Source: Zygnema cylindricum (taxonomy: Eukaryota > Streptophyta > Zygnematophyceae > Zygnematales > Zygnemataceae). Taken from it: DNA of 64,000 bases. The notes beneath the pieces were generated by a model. It did not search any database. It worked only from the letters and a program-made list of their open reading frames with translations, and had not been told where the DNA came from. This document shows positions 53,271-64,000 of the stretch, piece by piece. Position 1 is the stretch's first letter; each line of letters starts with the position of its first letter. The translations under genes and the position numbers were made by a program. The stretch spans positions 1-64,000 of the forward strand of contig JBBHKE010003363.1 in assembly GCA_037447655.1 (NCBI GenBank). The letters run 5' to 3'.

Positions 53271-53863
53271 TCATTAATTTGGGTTCTTGAAATTTGATTT
53301 TTTTTTTTAATAGGATACATGATTTTATTTTTTCCTTTACTTTAATTAAGGCATTGTACAAAATAGCGTAAAGAACAAAAGCACAATAAGATCTAAATAG
53401 TGTGGTGTATGGTCTATGTTAGACTGTACATAAATGTACCTTTTCAAGTGAAAATTTTACAAAAAATGAATGAAAGCAGACGCGCACGCATAGGAACGTG
53501 CGCTAAAAAAACGGGATTATTCTAACACGTAAATTAGTCTGACATGTACGGATATTTAATTTCACGACGGCGTACGATTTCTAATATTTTGTACGGATAC
53601 ATATATTAATGTATATAATCGTACAACGAATAATCCATTTTTGTTGTTCCCAAATAAGCATAATGCCGAAATTAGAATACATTATTATAAATTAGAAAAA
53701 AAAAATCAAATTCTTATTTAGCATCAATTACGTTAAATTTTCTTCAACGCTATTTAAACTTTGACATTAATAACAATTCGCGGTGTAGCGCTGCCATGCG
53801 TCCGTAGTACGGGCATGGTAAACTTGACAGGGTACATGCTCGTGTAACGAGCGTTGATTTACT

Positions 53864-54302
53864 AATATTAAAAACAACGGAAGTACAAAGCTTCTTTACT
53901 CTCTAACCTTTCAACACCTCCAACATGAACTACGCTTCCAAAGATAATTCAACTAGTAAGTCTCAATACACACGACTAGAAACGCGTAAGAGTCAACGTG
54001 GTGAAATAAGCCACCGACAAGTGCGAACCGACTTGAACTACACGGTACGATTAGAAAAGTCAACAACGAACCGACTTGAACAACACGGTACGACTAGAAC
54101 TTACGTGAACCCAAACGACCAAACAATTTCCACGTCACTTATATGGTACTACTCAAACTTACGTGAAACAAAACAAAACGAACAAACAATTTCCACGTCA
54201 CTTCAAATATCTAGCGACGAAACTACTTCGTCACTGGTCGTCGCTGCTTTAGCTACGAGAATGTCTCGTCGCTAAATGAGTTCCCAATACTAAATCCTAA
54301 CA
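53864..54302 (-). repeat. 3' LTR of element F, right part
   Basis: It continues taatattaaaaacaac and acaaagcttc as in the 5' LTR and ends AAATCCTAACA before the PPT complement (ctccccctcttactgag, 54303-). Confidence 0.85.
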
Positions 54303-54395
54303 CTCCCCCTCTTACTGAGACACTCAAAGCCCCCTCTTACTCCATGCCTACTAATTTCTTTCCTATTTCATATACTTGTTTTATTGCTGCTTTGG

Positions 54396-54920
54396 TTAAC
54401 ATATCAACAGCTTGTTTTCTGTAGGTACAAACGCAAATTCAACTTCTTTTTCCGAGACCAAATCTCGAACAAAATGCCACTGAATTTTAATGTGTTTAGT
54501 GCGCTTATGCAAAATAGGAATTTTACTAGGTACAATGGAAGACATGTTATCACTTAAAATTTGCATGCATTCTTTTTTCACTCCAACCTCCGATAGAAAT
54601 TCCTTGATCGACAAAGCATTCTTCGCAGCATGACATGCGACCATATACTCCGCCTCCGTAGATGAAAGTGCCACAATAGGTTGCAAACGGGAATTCCACG
54701 AGATGGCTCCTCTTGCAAGTAAAAACACATATCCTGACGTAGACCTTCCTGTATCATGGTCCCCTCCATAGTCGACATCACAATATCCATAACAACTCAG
54801 GCTCTCATCTTTCTTATAAACAATTCCAAGACTAAGTGTACACGCCAAATACCTAAATATTCTCTTCACCGCCTCCCAATGTACTTTTTTTCGGATTGCC
54901 ACAATACCGACTAACCACAC
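54396..54920 (-). pseudogene. Element F RNase H
   Basis: A 174-codon frame: VHWEAVKRIFRYLACTLSLG, YGYCDVDYGGD, AISWNSRLQPIVALSSTE, AEYMVACHAAKN and RTKHIKIQWHFVRD. The C-terminus is shifted near 54410. Confidence 0.85.
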
Positions 54921-54980
54921 CCACTATGGCACTAATGTCAGCATAGTACCGACCCTTAAATACATTAAGTTACCGACGGC

Positions 54981-55771
54981 CTACCTATGCGGAACATCAA
55001 CCTGGGAACTTTTAACAAAGTTAGAATGTTTGTCACGAGGATCAAAGGGAGTTCCAACTGGTTTACAATCTAAGAACCCAAATCTTTCCAGTACCTCTTT
55101 TGCATATTGTTCTTGGCTTAGCTTAATGTCTCCGTTCCTCCTCTGTATCTGAATTCCCACAATGTATTGTGCATCTCCTAAGTCTATAATTCTAAAATGC
55201 TTCCGAAATTCAATCTTTAATTCTCCAAGTAAATCCAAGTTGTGAGAGATGGAAATAAAATCATCTATGTATACATTGAAAATTACCATGTCCCAACCTT
55301 CTCCCCGAATATACACTCCACAATCTGCAGTAAGCCTCCTTAATCCCAAGATTAGTAAAACCTTATGAAGCTTATGGTTCCACGTTCTTGGTGCCTGCTT
55401 CAAACTATACAAAGCCTTCCACAACCTCCATAATTTTCCATTCTTTCTAGGAACTCCAGGAATTTTCATATACACCTCCTCCTCTAATTCTCCATTAAAA
55501 AAGTTGTCTCCACATCCATCTGTTGGATATGCATTCCTTCCGCCGCCGCCATTACAACAATTGCTCGCAGAGAATCGAACTTAACCACAGGAGCAAAAGT
55601 TTTTGAATAGTCAATACCCTCTTTCTGCTGAAAGCCATTACATACTAATTGTGCCTTATACTTAAGAATTTCTCCCGAGGCTCCCGTCTTAGTTTTAAAA
55701 ACCCACTTTGAGTCTATCACCTTCTTACAAACTGGTAAGTCTACTACTTCAAAACACCCATTTGCTTTCAC
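54981..55771 (-). pseudogene. Element F reverse transcriptase, one break
   Basis: 55771-55484 encodes WVFKTKTGASGEILKYKAQL and DVETTFL; a shift near 55490 leads to 55475-54981 with SLKQAPRTWNHKLHKVL, catalytic NVYIDDFISI and DLGDAQYIVGIQIQ. At the IN junction the codon after FLL is TAA (55884-55882). Confidence 0.85.
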
Positions 55772-55884
55772 ATAATTAAACTCCTTTATAAACGTCGGTT
55801 CCCACTTCTCCTCCCATCCGTCCGAGTCTCGAGCCTCTCAATATGATTAAGGATCAGTCAGACGATTTTTTGTTATTGCCTTTA

Positions 55885-57130
55885 TAAGAGGAAGGATTCC
55901 GCCCTTCCTTCTCTTATTTCGAAACTTGCCCTCTGGTAATTGGTTTGCTTTTCGAATGGATGTCATTGTGAGAATCGTTTCGGTGCCTTCTCTTTTGTTG
56001 ATCTCTTACTTCTCTGTACATTCTTTGCAAAGATCTTTTCCGAATCACTGCTCTTAATCTTGTCATCGTCCTCCTTCTCTAAGGTTGTCTCATTGGATGT
56101 CACGTTGTCAGTGCCTGTAGGTGATTCTCTAATGACCTTCTCTTCTTGTGATTCATTGCTGGTGAGCTTAGGTGTCAAAACTTTTTCTAAAGTTTTCTCT
56201 ACAAAATCGCATGTTTTTCTTTGTCCCTACCTCCATCAAAATTTCTTTCTTTTCCTCCTCATCCCTTGTGAATTACCAACAATGACTCTCCTTCTCGTAA
56301 TCTTGAGCCCGTTTGGACTCATTAGCTCCTTTCACCATCCATTCCAAATTTTAATTAAATTCCACATTTAATGAATCTCGAACCCTTCTAGTAGCAGGGT
56401 TATTAATCCAATGCTTCATTGAGTTCTCACTATACCCCACAAAGTATCCTTCCCACAACCGTGCTGCAAACTTCCCCTCTCGATTTCTTTCCTTTGCAGA
56501 CCCTATAGCCTCACATCCCTAAATACTTAAGTGTTTCACCGTAGGCACTTATCCACTCCAAAGTTCCTCCAGTGTTTTGTTGCCCAAAGCCGAGTTGATT
56601 CTCCGGTTGGTAACATAATTCGCCGCCCTGATTGCCTCTTCCCAAAGATGATGTGTGAGTTTTGTCGTATGGAGTATGGCTCGCGCCATCTCTTGCAATG
56701 TCTGATTCTTCCTTTTTTTGATTCTATTTGATTATGGGGAATAAGGAGTTGTGAAGTGTTGCTTAATCCCCGTCTCCTTACAATATCCACCAAAGGCAAG
56801 AAATTCAACTCCATAGTCTAATCGTACCGCCTTTATCTATCTCCCACTTTCCTTCTCATCCATGACCACAAAATATATAAATGTCTCTAATAGGTCTGAC
56901 TTAGCCCTTTAAAGATACACCCATGTCTTCTAGATTAAATCATCAACTATCACCTTAATGTATTTATTCTTTCCAATAGTTTCTAGATGTATGTCCCCAA
57001 AAAGATCTACATGGACTAGGTCTAAAGAGGCATTCGCCTCGAATCGAAGATCTTTCACCGGATGAGGCTTCCTTTTATGCTTCTCTTTTGTGCATCTTAT
57101 ATATCGGATGACCTTCTCTCCCATTGCCAC
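55885..57130 (-). pseudogene. Element F integrase and linker, broken
   Basis: The linker 56178-55963 is acidic and Thr/Ser-rich like that of D. Integrase pieces lie at 56814-56536 and 57130-56930 (LVHVDLFGDIHLETIGKNKY); many stops. Confidence 0.75.
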
Positions 57131-57139
57131 ATCTAGCCC

Positions 57140-57730
57140 TCAAACCACACCATGACGAATCATCTCTTTGATGTTACTTTCAGAAGTGTGACATAGTGGA
57201 TGATGCCACAACCTAAGGTCCTCCTTGTTGACCTCTGCCGAATGAAGGTGCCCTCATTATTCCGTCGTCCTATTTTTTGGTTTCCTCCAAATTAATCTAC
57301 TTTGCATTTTTTTAGTTACGATTCCCTCTACAAATGGTCTTGTTTTACCACTCAAAATGATTCTACCTCCTTCCATGCATGTGGCTCTTCCACCTTTTTT
57401 TTGAATTTGTGGGACGCTTAAGAGATTTATACACCCCTCTCGATTATAAAGCACATTGTTAAAACGTACACTATTGACTCTAGTTGTCCCTTCCCTTTCT
57501 TGTGTCAGTAGATCCAATCACACTATTCCCACTGTATATATAACTATCATTGATCCATTAGCCACAGTAGATCCAATCACACTATTCCCACTGTATATAT
57601 AACTATCATTGATCCATTAGCCACTGTGATAGATTTTGGTATAGTGAGTTTTCTAATGTTAATGAATAGTCTTGGATTTAAACACATGTGATGTGTAGTA
57701 CCTGAGTTTATGATCCAGTTGTTAAATTTT
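57140..57730 (-). pseudogene. Element F protease and pre-integrase region
   Basis: Protease reads WIINSGTTHHMC where relatives have WIIDSGATHH, so the catalytic Asp is Asn. 57517-57257 encodes the following INLLSVPQIQKKGGRATCME. A 59-bp unit (agtagatccaatcacactat...) is perfectly duplicated in tandem at 57507-57565 and 57566-57624. Confidence 0.8.
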
Positions 57731-58965
57731 CCTTCCCATTAGCCCATCCCTAACAAAATCCCCTCTACCCGACGAGCTACTTCCTCCACTTCTTTTACCT
57801 CTAAATTGTCCCCCTCTGGGATTGCTTCCCTTGCTCACATAACAACCGTGACTAGTGTGTCCCCATTTCTAACAAATGTTACACTGTTTTCTTTTATCTG
57901 GCATTCAAAATAGCCATGCCCAGTCTCATTACAATTATAACATGTCATCAAAGAGGTATTACGTTGATATGATCCTCTCCGTGGGCCCTGTGACCAACCT
58001 CTTTATCCACGGGGTCCACCTCCTCTCCCCCTAAACCCCTTAAAGTTGTAAGCTCCATCGTTATCCTCCTAGTAATAACTCAGATAGGATGATCTTTTGT
58101 TTTCATCTTTCGATGTTGCTTTCTCCTTTTTTGTACTTTTCATGTGGTTGATAGCGTAAGCCATTGTTGGTTTCTCTCGCCCGTTGATGACCTATTTCGC
58201 CACTGCAAACTTGCTCGGAAGACTCCTCATGAAGACAAACAACCTCTCTTTTTCTGTTGGGAATTTATTGGGTGAGTTAAGTTGCTCTATGATGACATTA
58301 AACCTTTTAACTCCATCATCAATGGACTCGTTCTCCTTCATTCTAGACTCAATATACTCATCAAAGAGATAATTCTCATTTGCCTCCCATTTTGCAAAAT
58401 GGTCCAACAATCATCACCCTTATCATAAGTTATAAGATATTCCTGCAGAGAAGCCTTATCATAAGTTATAAGAAATTGTTGCAGAGAACTGGCACAACTT
58501 TGTATTAGTGTTGTGGAAGCCGCCATATCTTTCTTGTCCCACTTCTTTGCTCTGGCCGGATCCATGGAAGGATCCGGTTGCGTCTCTTCTTCAATCACGA
58601 TGTCCCAAAGTTTTTTTAGTGTGAATGCTCCTCTGATGTATCTCTTCTAAATTGCATAGTTAGATCTTGTGAAGAGGATGGTCTTATTGAACAATTTTAG
58701 ATCATCATTTTCACTCTCCTCCTCTTCCTCCTCATAAAGTTTAGATTTCCCCTTTTTCTTTTTATTTGTTTTCTTTGAGTTGTGAGAATCGTCGGTGCCT
58801 CCTCCATTGCCGTTATCTTCTTGTGTTTTGAGAAACTCAGCGTTCGAACATTTCCTCGTCCATCTTTACATTTTCTACCCCCATTCGTCAAACCCATCAT
58901 ACTGTGTCCTTGTAAGTCCTCGACTAAGTTCAGCCAGGGATTTCCCTTTCTCCGCCATACCGGCA
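57731..58965 (-). pseudogene. Element F Gag, broken
   Basis: Zinc-knuckle remains near 57840-57945, Gag core at 58598-58338 (DMAASTTLIQSCASSLQQF) and 58410-58192 (SRMKENESIDDGVKRFNVII), N-terminus near 58960 with MAEKGKSLAEL. A 36-bp tandem duplication (ccttatcataagttataag...) lies at 58418-58489. Confidence 0.8.
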
Positions 58966-58982
58966 AGAGTTTCCACTAACCC

Positions 58983-58994
58983 GCTGTGATACCA
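58983..58994 (-). promoter_or_regulatory. Primer binding site of element F
   Basis: The minus strand reads TGGTATCACAGC shortly after the LTR end, close to the initiator tRNA-Met type TGGTATCAGAGC. Confidence 0.75.
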
Positions 58995-58996
58995 AT

Positions 58997-59529
58997 TGAA
59001 AGATAACAAGACAACAAAAATCGCAAAATAGACAGACATAAAACAATGTATTCCTCTGTAATTTAATATATTAAAAACAACATAAGTACAAAGCTTCCTT
59101 AGTCTCCCATCTTTCAACACCTCCAACATAAATTACGCCTTTAAAGATAATTCAACTACTAAATCTCAACAAATATATATATGAACACGACTAGGAAGGA
59201 TTAGGATTCAACTTGGTGAAACGTCAAAAAACTATACGACAGATAATAGGTTGCCGTCCTGAACTACTAGACCAACAAAGAAAGTCAACCACCAACCAAC
59301 TTGATCTTTATGTTACTAGTGGAAATTACGCGAAACGAAACGAACAGACAATTTCCACTTCACTTCAAATACCTAGCGACAAAACTACTTCGTCGCAAAA
59401 TGAAAGAAACAAACAACTTCCACGTTACTTCAAATATCTAGCGAGGAAACTACTTCGTAGCTGGTCGTTGTTGCTTTAGTTACGAGAAAGTTTTGTCGCT
59501 AAATGAGTGCTCATTACTTAGTCCTAACA
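58997..59529 (-). repeat. 5' LTR of element F
   Basis: Starts TGAAAGATAACAAGAC, ends TTAGTCCTAACA; inverted termini are weak. It matches the split 3' LTR and, more distantly, the LTRs of D. Confidence 0.88.
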
Positions 59530-60836
59530 AACCAATGTTGACTAAGCCTAACTTAGCCTAACTCAGTGAGAAACAAATGTGACTTTATGTTCCATTGTCG
59601 GGGGGCATGTTTTACTCCATATAGTGATTTAAGTTGTTTTCAAACAAGGTTTTATTTCCGTTTTTCTTCATGCATTTTTGGGTGTTTCATATGCGATACC
59701 TCCTCTAATTCCCCATGCAGGAAAATTGTTTTAACGTCTATTTGATGAATCTCCATGTCTTTTATAGTTGCTAAGGTAAGTAGAGTTTAAACTATGGAAA
59801 TTGTAACTACTCAATGAAATTTTTATTCCTTCAAACTTTAGCAACTAACTTTGAGATATCCTATTTTATATAAGTAATCGAAAAATACATGTGAGGCATA
59901 TTCTCCACATTGTCTCATTTTAGTGTCGAAACCCCCTAGATATTTGCACTTCACATCTTGTACCCTTTAAAGTATTCGAAAACTTTACTCTTTTCTTTCA
60001 TGAAAAAGGCTTTTGTTTACTTGGAAAAGCCATCTATTAGTGTTAACATGTATCTCACTCCTCTGAAAGAATTTATCGTTGCAGGTCCCAATACATTCGA
60101 GTGAACAAGTTCCAACACTATTCTTGCTATGTGGTTGCTTTCATCTAGAAATAGTAATTTATGTATATTTTCTAAAGCGCACCCATCACATGCTGCATTA
60201 GTTTTTACATCTGCCTGTTTTTCCCCCTCAATTGTTCCATTTTTTACCATTTTTTCTAATATTTCACGATTTACATGTTGTTCCATTTTTTACCATTTTT
60301 TCTAATATTTCACGATTTACATGTTTTAGCCGTTTGTGCCAATGACCATTATCACTTATGACAGCTGAGAAGGGAAATTTCATTTCATTAAAATCATCTA
60401 CCAGGTCAAGGTTGTTTATCATACTGTCTCCTCTAGTGCATATAGTTTCGGCTGGTCATTCCATATTGACCACTCGGGAAGCTTTCTATTTTTCAACCTA
60501 ACTTGAAAGCCTCATCTTTGTGCTAAAGGTGTAGACAACAAATTCTTGCTAAACCTTCGAATATGTAAAACATCATTCAGATTATTATCTTCATTTTACA
60601 TCAATTTCGAGTTTCAGATTCACCTTTCCTTTGGCATTTTCTACCATTTAGTTGTCGTTTGCATGGTAGGGATTTTGAGGCGAGATGGAGTGAAGATCTT
60701 CAATCAACTTTTTATCGCAGCATATGTGGGCTAATGCTCTTCTGTCTATATTCGAGGTGTTTTCCTTTGGTCCAAATCTTGCACTTGTTAATGAAAATAG
60801 TTTCTTTCCTATCAAAATTGGAAAACTACTCATCAT
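59530..60836 (-). pseudogene. Element G: copia protease, integrase and RT N-terminal pieces
   Basis: Minus-strand order: protease end (AHICCDKKLIEDLHSI, 60740-60690), pre-integrase and zinc-binding part 60286-60017 (CDGCALENIHKLLF, LVHSNVLGPATINSF, LTLIDGFSK), then after a deletion RT fingers (DMEIHQIDVKTIFLHGELEE, 59760-59700) and YGVKHAPRQWN (59620-59590). It is a third copia lineage in the window. A 46-bp unit is duplicated in tandem at 60232-60323. Confidence 0.75.
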
Positions 60837-61789
60837 TGTTGTCCATAGCCTATTTCAGCCATGGATTACTCACGGAAACACCCACAGACTACCTCAAAAA
60901 CAGCTGTGTTTCAGACGACACAGATTACTGCACAATAACCAAAATGATCTCAAAATGCATCAATATGCAGTATATCATATACAATGTAAACTCTCAAAGT
61001 TACAGCCAAATACACCAAGGCATCTAGAAGATATAAGCTCCAGAGTTTCCCAAATGTAGCTGACAGCTTCACAGACTAGCCACTTAGACTGATCACAGAA
61101 TCTTACAGAGATACTGGAATACAATGAAACTTCACACACATATAGATTCTATATCATAGAATAACTCCACAAAGTTTCACATGAAAGCACCAATCAGAGT
61201 GATCACACCAACAGGTCAAAGATGCAGAAAACAGTCTGCCATAGCTTTGATTAACTTGACTGCGATACAGAAAATAATCTAAGTCCTGCAAGTTATACTC
61301 AGAGTACGGAGGCATACCAGCCGTACTGTATCTACTCTAATAACCTAACTAGTCAAAAGGACAAACCTCTGTTGTACATAATATTTACACCGTACTCTTC
61401 GTATGTAAGAAACTGAGCTACCACTAAGTAACCACTAAGCTACCACTATCTTTTAACTTAAAATCTATCCTATTCATATTGTCCGTAGCTACGCTAGTTG
61501 CGCTGGCTGCGCTTTCCGTACGGATCATAAAAGTAGCCGCAACTGCGTTGACTTAACTGCGTCGCAGCTGCTCCGTACCGGCGGCGCCTATTTTAACAAT
61601 CCGTTTATTTTACATCGGATCGCTTCGCGATCCGCCGTCCATTTGTCATTGCTTGTTCACACCACTCAATGAGTCTTTTACGTAACTCTAATTATCAATC
61701 CGTTCGCTCCCCCAATCCGTGAATCTATTCAAACCTCCATATTAAATCTAATTAGCAGTTACGCACGAAACTGACTTTTCAAAACAACA
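60837..61789 (-). repeat. LTR E2 (953 bp)
   Basis: Begins TGTTGTCCATAGCC and ends AAAACAACA, with perfect TGTTGT/ACAACA termini, and matches E1 over its length. Left neighbour is element G, right neighbour the LTR of J; no target-site duplication and no inner region, so it is a solo LTR or recombination product. Confidence 0.8.
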
Positions 61790-62822
61790 GTTTCCACAAA
61801 GAAAGTAGCATGCACTTTCTTCCTTGGAAATGACTAACTCCAAATGTTGACTTAAACAGGTGTCGTCACACGAAAACACTTGCACGCAAAATAAAACACA
61901 TGCGGACGCAAACAAAAGTCACGCGAAACAAAATAGTACATTTTGTTCGCGGATAACAAAAGTATCGCCGCGAAACGACGTGGTACATTTTGTATGATGA
62001 CGTGATACTTCACGTCTAACAAATAAATGTTAGTATGTCGCTTCGCGAAAATACTGCGAAACGACAATAAACCTACAATCTCCCTCTTATTGTCAGAATC
62101 GCTAAACTCTTCAAAATAATCCAAGTTTTGGTCGCCCTCTCTCAAACACATCATGCGTAGCTGCTTTCGTCAGCTAATTTGAAGCCTCCTCTTTTGTCCG
62201 TAACTAAATCTCTTATAAAATGCCATTGGATCCTAATGTGTTTTGTTCTATTGTAAAACACTGGATTTTTTGCCAACGCCATCGAACTCATGCTGTGAGA
62301 CTAAATCGTCATACAACCAATAGGAACGCTCAACTCGCGTAACATCTCCTTAATCAAAGCCTTAGATGCATGACACACAGCCATATACTCAGATTCTCTG
62401 GAACTCAACGCAACTTTAAGTTGTAGCCTAGAACTCCACGAAATCGCGGCTCCTCAAAAAAAAAATACGTACCCCTGACGTGGACTTACTTGAATCAAAG
62501 TCGCCGCCCCAATCCGCGTCATAATACTTAACACACTCCAAAGAATTTTTGTCAGAAGTGAACAAAAGTTCAAGATCAATCGTACCAACTCAATATCGAA
62601 AGATACGTCGTACGGCCTCAATGGGCCTTCTTTGGCTCGTGACAATAACGACTGACGATAGAAACCGCGGTCGGAATATTGGACGAGTTCTAACGCTAAG
62701 GTACATAAGTGAACCAACCGCCTCTCGATATGGTACGTCGACAGAATCTTCTTCCTCAAACTTGCGAAAGTGTAAATTTGCATCCGACGGCGTAGAAAGC
62801 GGTTTCGCGTCAGCCATACCTT
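61790..62822 (-). mobile_element. Element J: copia 3' part, related to A and B
   Basis: Partial LTR 61790-62077 (minus-strand start TGTAGGTTTATTGTCG), PPT caataagagggagat (62078-62092), degraded RNase H 62100-62590, and RT C-terminus 62822-62590 (GMADAKPLSTPSDANLHFRK, VPYREAVGSLMYLS). The RT breaks off at 62822, where unrelated sequence begins. Confidence 0.75.
62590..62822 (-). pseudogene. Element J RT C-terminus
   Basis: About 75 codons: DAKPLSTPSDANLHFRKFEE, EDSVDVPYREAVGSLMYLS, then a shift. RNase H downstream is present in pieces with many stops. Confidence 0.75.
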
Positions 62823-64000
62823 TTCTCAAGTCGCACTCTCGCAACTGTATTTCAGATATGGTAAGTATTCATCTCCCACGTACACCTGTGGTGATTTCAA
62901 GTACGGAATATTTCTAACTTGTACAAATTTTTGTCTTTTCTGAAACATAATCCTGTGGGGACCATATGTGGTCCTGAAGTAGCTGGCCGTATTTATTTGA
63001 CCAATAGTAGCATGTTTGGCGCTCGAAGTACTTGCGGTGCTGGCGGCCTCGTCTTGTGCAAACAATTATGCAAAAATCGGATCGCTAATCTCGCCCGTAC
63101 ACCTGTATTTTTGAAATTTTGTGACCTTAGTTCGGCTGATGTCGTCGCTGAATGATTTACGTCGCAGATCAATGAGAGCGTCACATTTCGTCGTAGGAGT
63201 TACATGTACTCCTTGGCATACTCTTTCGTTTTTTTGCCGTCCGATTTCGATTTTGGCGGTACAAATTTCATTTCGGTAATTTCCAATGTACGCCTTTTTC
63301 GTTTTGCGCCGTCGCCGCTTTTCACAAGATGTACCTGTTGTACTTTGACCTAAAACCCTGATGTCTCTATACATGTGGAGACGCTCCTGTCCTTTGGTAC
63401 CTTTCTCCTTTAAAGTTCCTCCTTTGAAATTTTTCCTTAAATTTCCTTCTAAGTCCCTGTCTCCTTTTTTGATTTCTCTCTGGCTGCCATAGTCTATTAC
63501 CTGCTGTTCGGAGTTCAAACTTAGGTTCTCTTTTTCTTGCAGTTCAATTCTCTGCCGAGGTCGTCTTCCTTGGATTCCCTCTTTATTACTTGCCTCATAG
63601 CTTCCCCTCCAAACCCTAATCTGTGGAGGAATTCTCTTTTTCTTTTTTCCCAACCACGGCTTCCGCTGTGGCCTTGATCTCGGGATTCCTGTTCCAAGAA
63701 AAATTCAGATGTCTCCCTGATGTGTTCAGAAAGGGTACGGATCCTTTCCTCTCCTCAATTCTATGGTCGAAGGTGTCTTTGTTGCCGTTTTCTATTCTCC
63801 TTCCCTTGGAAGCTCCTTCCTTGAGCATTTCCCCTCTGGTTTTGTCTAAGCGTTCCTTTCCCTCTAAAAGTTTTAGTCTTCTGTTTTTCATTTCAGTTTG
63901 GGGATAGGATGGTGATTTTAGGATTTCGAAATTCCTTACGTCCTCCTTTCTAATCATCTTTTCCATTGCTCTCTCGTCCAGGTTCACTTTCATGGGAGGT
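62823..64000 (-). CDS. Unrecognised charged coding region, runs off the window
   Basis: Minus-strand frames 63993-63616 and 63653-63066 follow each other with a shift at an A-run near 63640, and a third (63065-62826) follows an in-frame stop. The product is rich in Lys, Arg and Glu (MKVNLDERAMEKMIRKEDV; GRRRKTK-type stretches; DLEGNLRKNFKGG). No known domain is visible. It could be ORF1 of a non-LTR element, an extra ORF of a retrotransposon, or a host gene fragment. Its bias resembles 32135-33120. The start lies outside the window. Confidence 0.35.

Larger units (their letters stand above)
52310..53863. mobile_element. 1,554-bp insert in the F LTR, with AATAT duplication and minisatellites
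   Basis: The pentamer AATAT flanks the insert (52305-52309 and 53864-53868), and joining the two sides restores the LTR as in the other copy (ctgtaatttaatatattaaaaac). The insert starts CAGTATATAAATAAGGG and ends GCGTTGATTTACT; AGTA and TACT are weakly inverted near the ends. Inside are a 51-58-bp array (52345-52510), a 49-bp array (52516-53270) and about 590 bases of AT-rich sequence. No transposase or other protein is recognisable. The class is unknown. Confidence 0.65.
52211..59529 (-). mobile_element. Element F: Ty1/copia, related to D, nested in element G
   Basis: Both LTRs are present (52211-54302 with an insert, and 58997-59529), with copia domains between on the minus strand and PBS at 58983-58994. 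The flanks are the two halves of the RT of element G: upstream half ending at 59530, downstream half at 52210. The flanking pentamers are AACTG and AACCA, an imperfect match to a target-site duplication. Many stops and shifts make it inactive. Confidence 0.85.

Noticed and set aside
52206-59534. Perfect target-site duplication around element F
   Set aside because: The flanking pentamers are AACTG and AACCA; three of five match, which is not enough to claim a duplication, although the nesting in element G is clear.

Overview
The window looks like nuclear DNA of a streptophyte (land plant or charophyte alga) with a large, repeat-dense genome. The only two host genes I recognise are both streptophyte families: a secreted Root_cap-domain gene with introns (plus strand, from 5910) and the 5' part of an expansin gene (minus strand, ATG at 16048). 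Both are broken. Almost everything else is LTR-retrotransposon sequence, mainly Ty1/copia with one Ty3/gypsy scrap, at several ages and nested in each other. Apart from element A, nothing is close to intact.

Layout. 1-660: plus-strand LTR and leader of a GTAC-rich LTR family. 661-5870: no convincing gene; repeats, a perfect hairpin and the promoter side of the Root_cap gene. 5910-8203: Root_cap gene, cut by a retrotransposon LTR. 8204-14058: element A, a nearly intact minus-strand copia element with two LTRs, PBS, polypurine tract, Gag-PR-IN ORF and RT-RH ORF. 14059-16176: two copies of the expansin 5' region around a 1.1 kb purine tract and an LTR piece. 17385-19618: element B (RT-RH part). 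19619-20240: second purine tract. About 20240-24000: element C (plus strand). 24001-30552: element D. 30553-31527: LTR E1, then an unassigned K/E/R-rich coding region. 33172-40862: element H, another copia lineage, with an opposite-strand LTR inserted in its own 5' LTR. 40863-42360: gag and LTR of element I. 42400-47460: element K, shuffled RT and RNase H pieces. 47480-48985: two LTRs of the GTAC-rich family joined by a leader with no coding region. 50435-50690: gypsy RT fragment. 51890-60836: element G, split by insertion of element F (52211-59529); the 3' LTR of F is itself split by a 1.55 kb insert carrying a 49-bp minisatellite. 60837-61789: LTR E2. 61790-62822: element J. 62823-64000: unassigned coding-like sequence.

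Two observations deserve attention. First, a stop codon sits at the same place, the integrase/reverse transcriptase junction, in four different elements; in A and B it reads UAG CAA UCA, which fits the tobamovirus-type UAG-CARYYA readthrough context. Second, at least five LTR copies of the GTAC-rich family carry a tRNA-like block with A-box and B-box similarity at the same relative place, antisense to the element, reminiscent of Cassandra elements that carry 5S rRNA in their LTRs. All calls are by eye; no alignment or database search was run.
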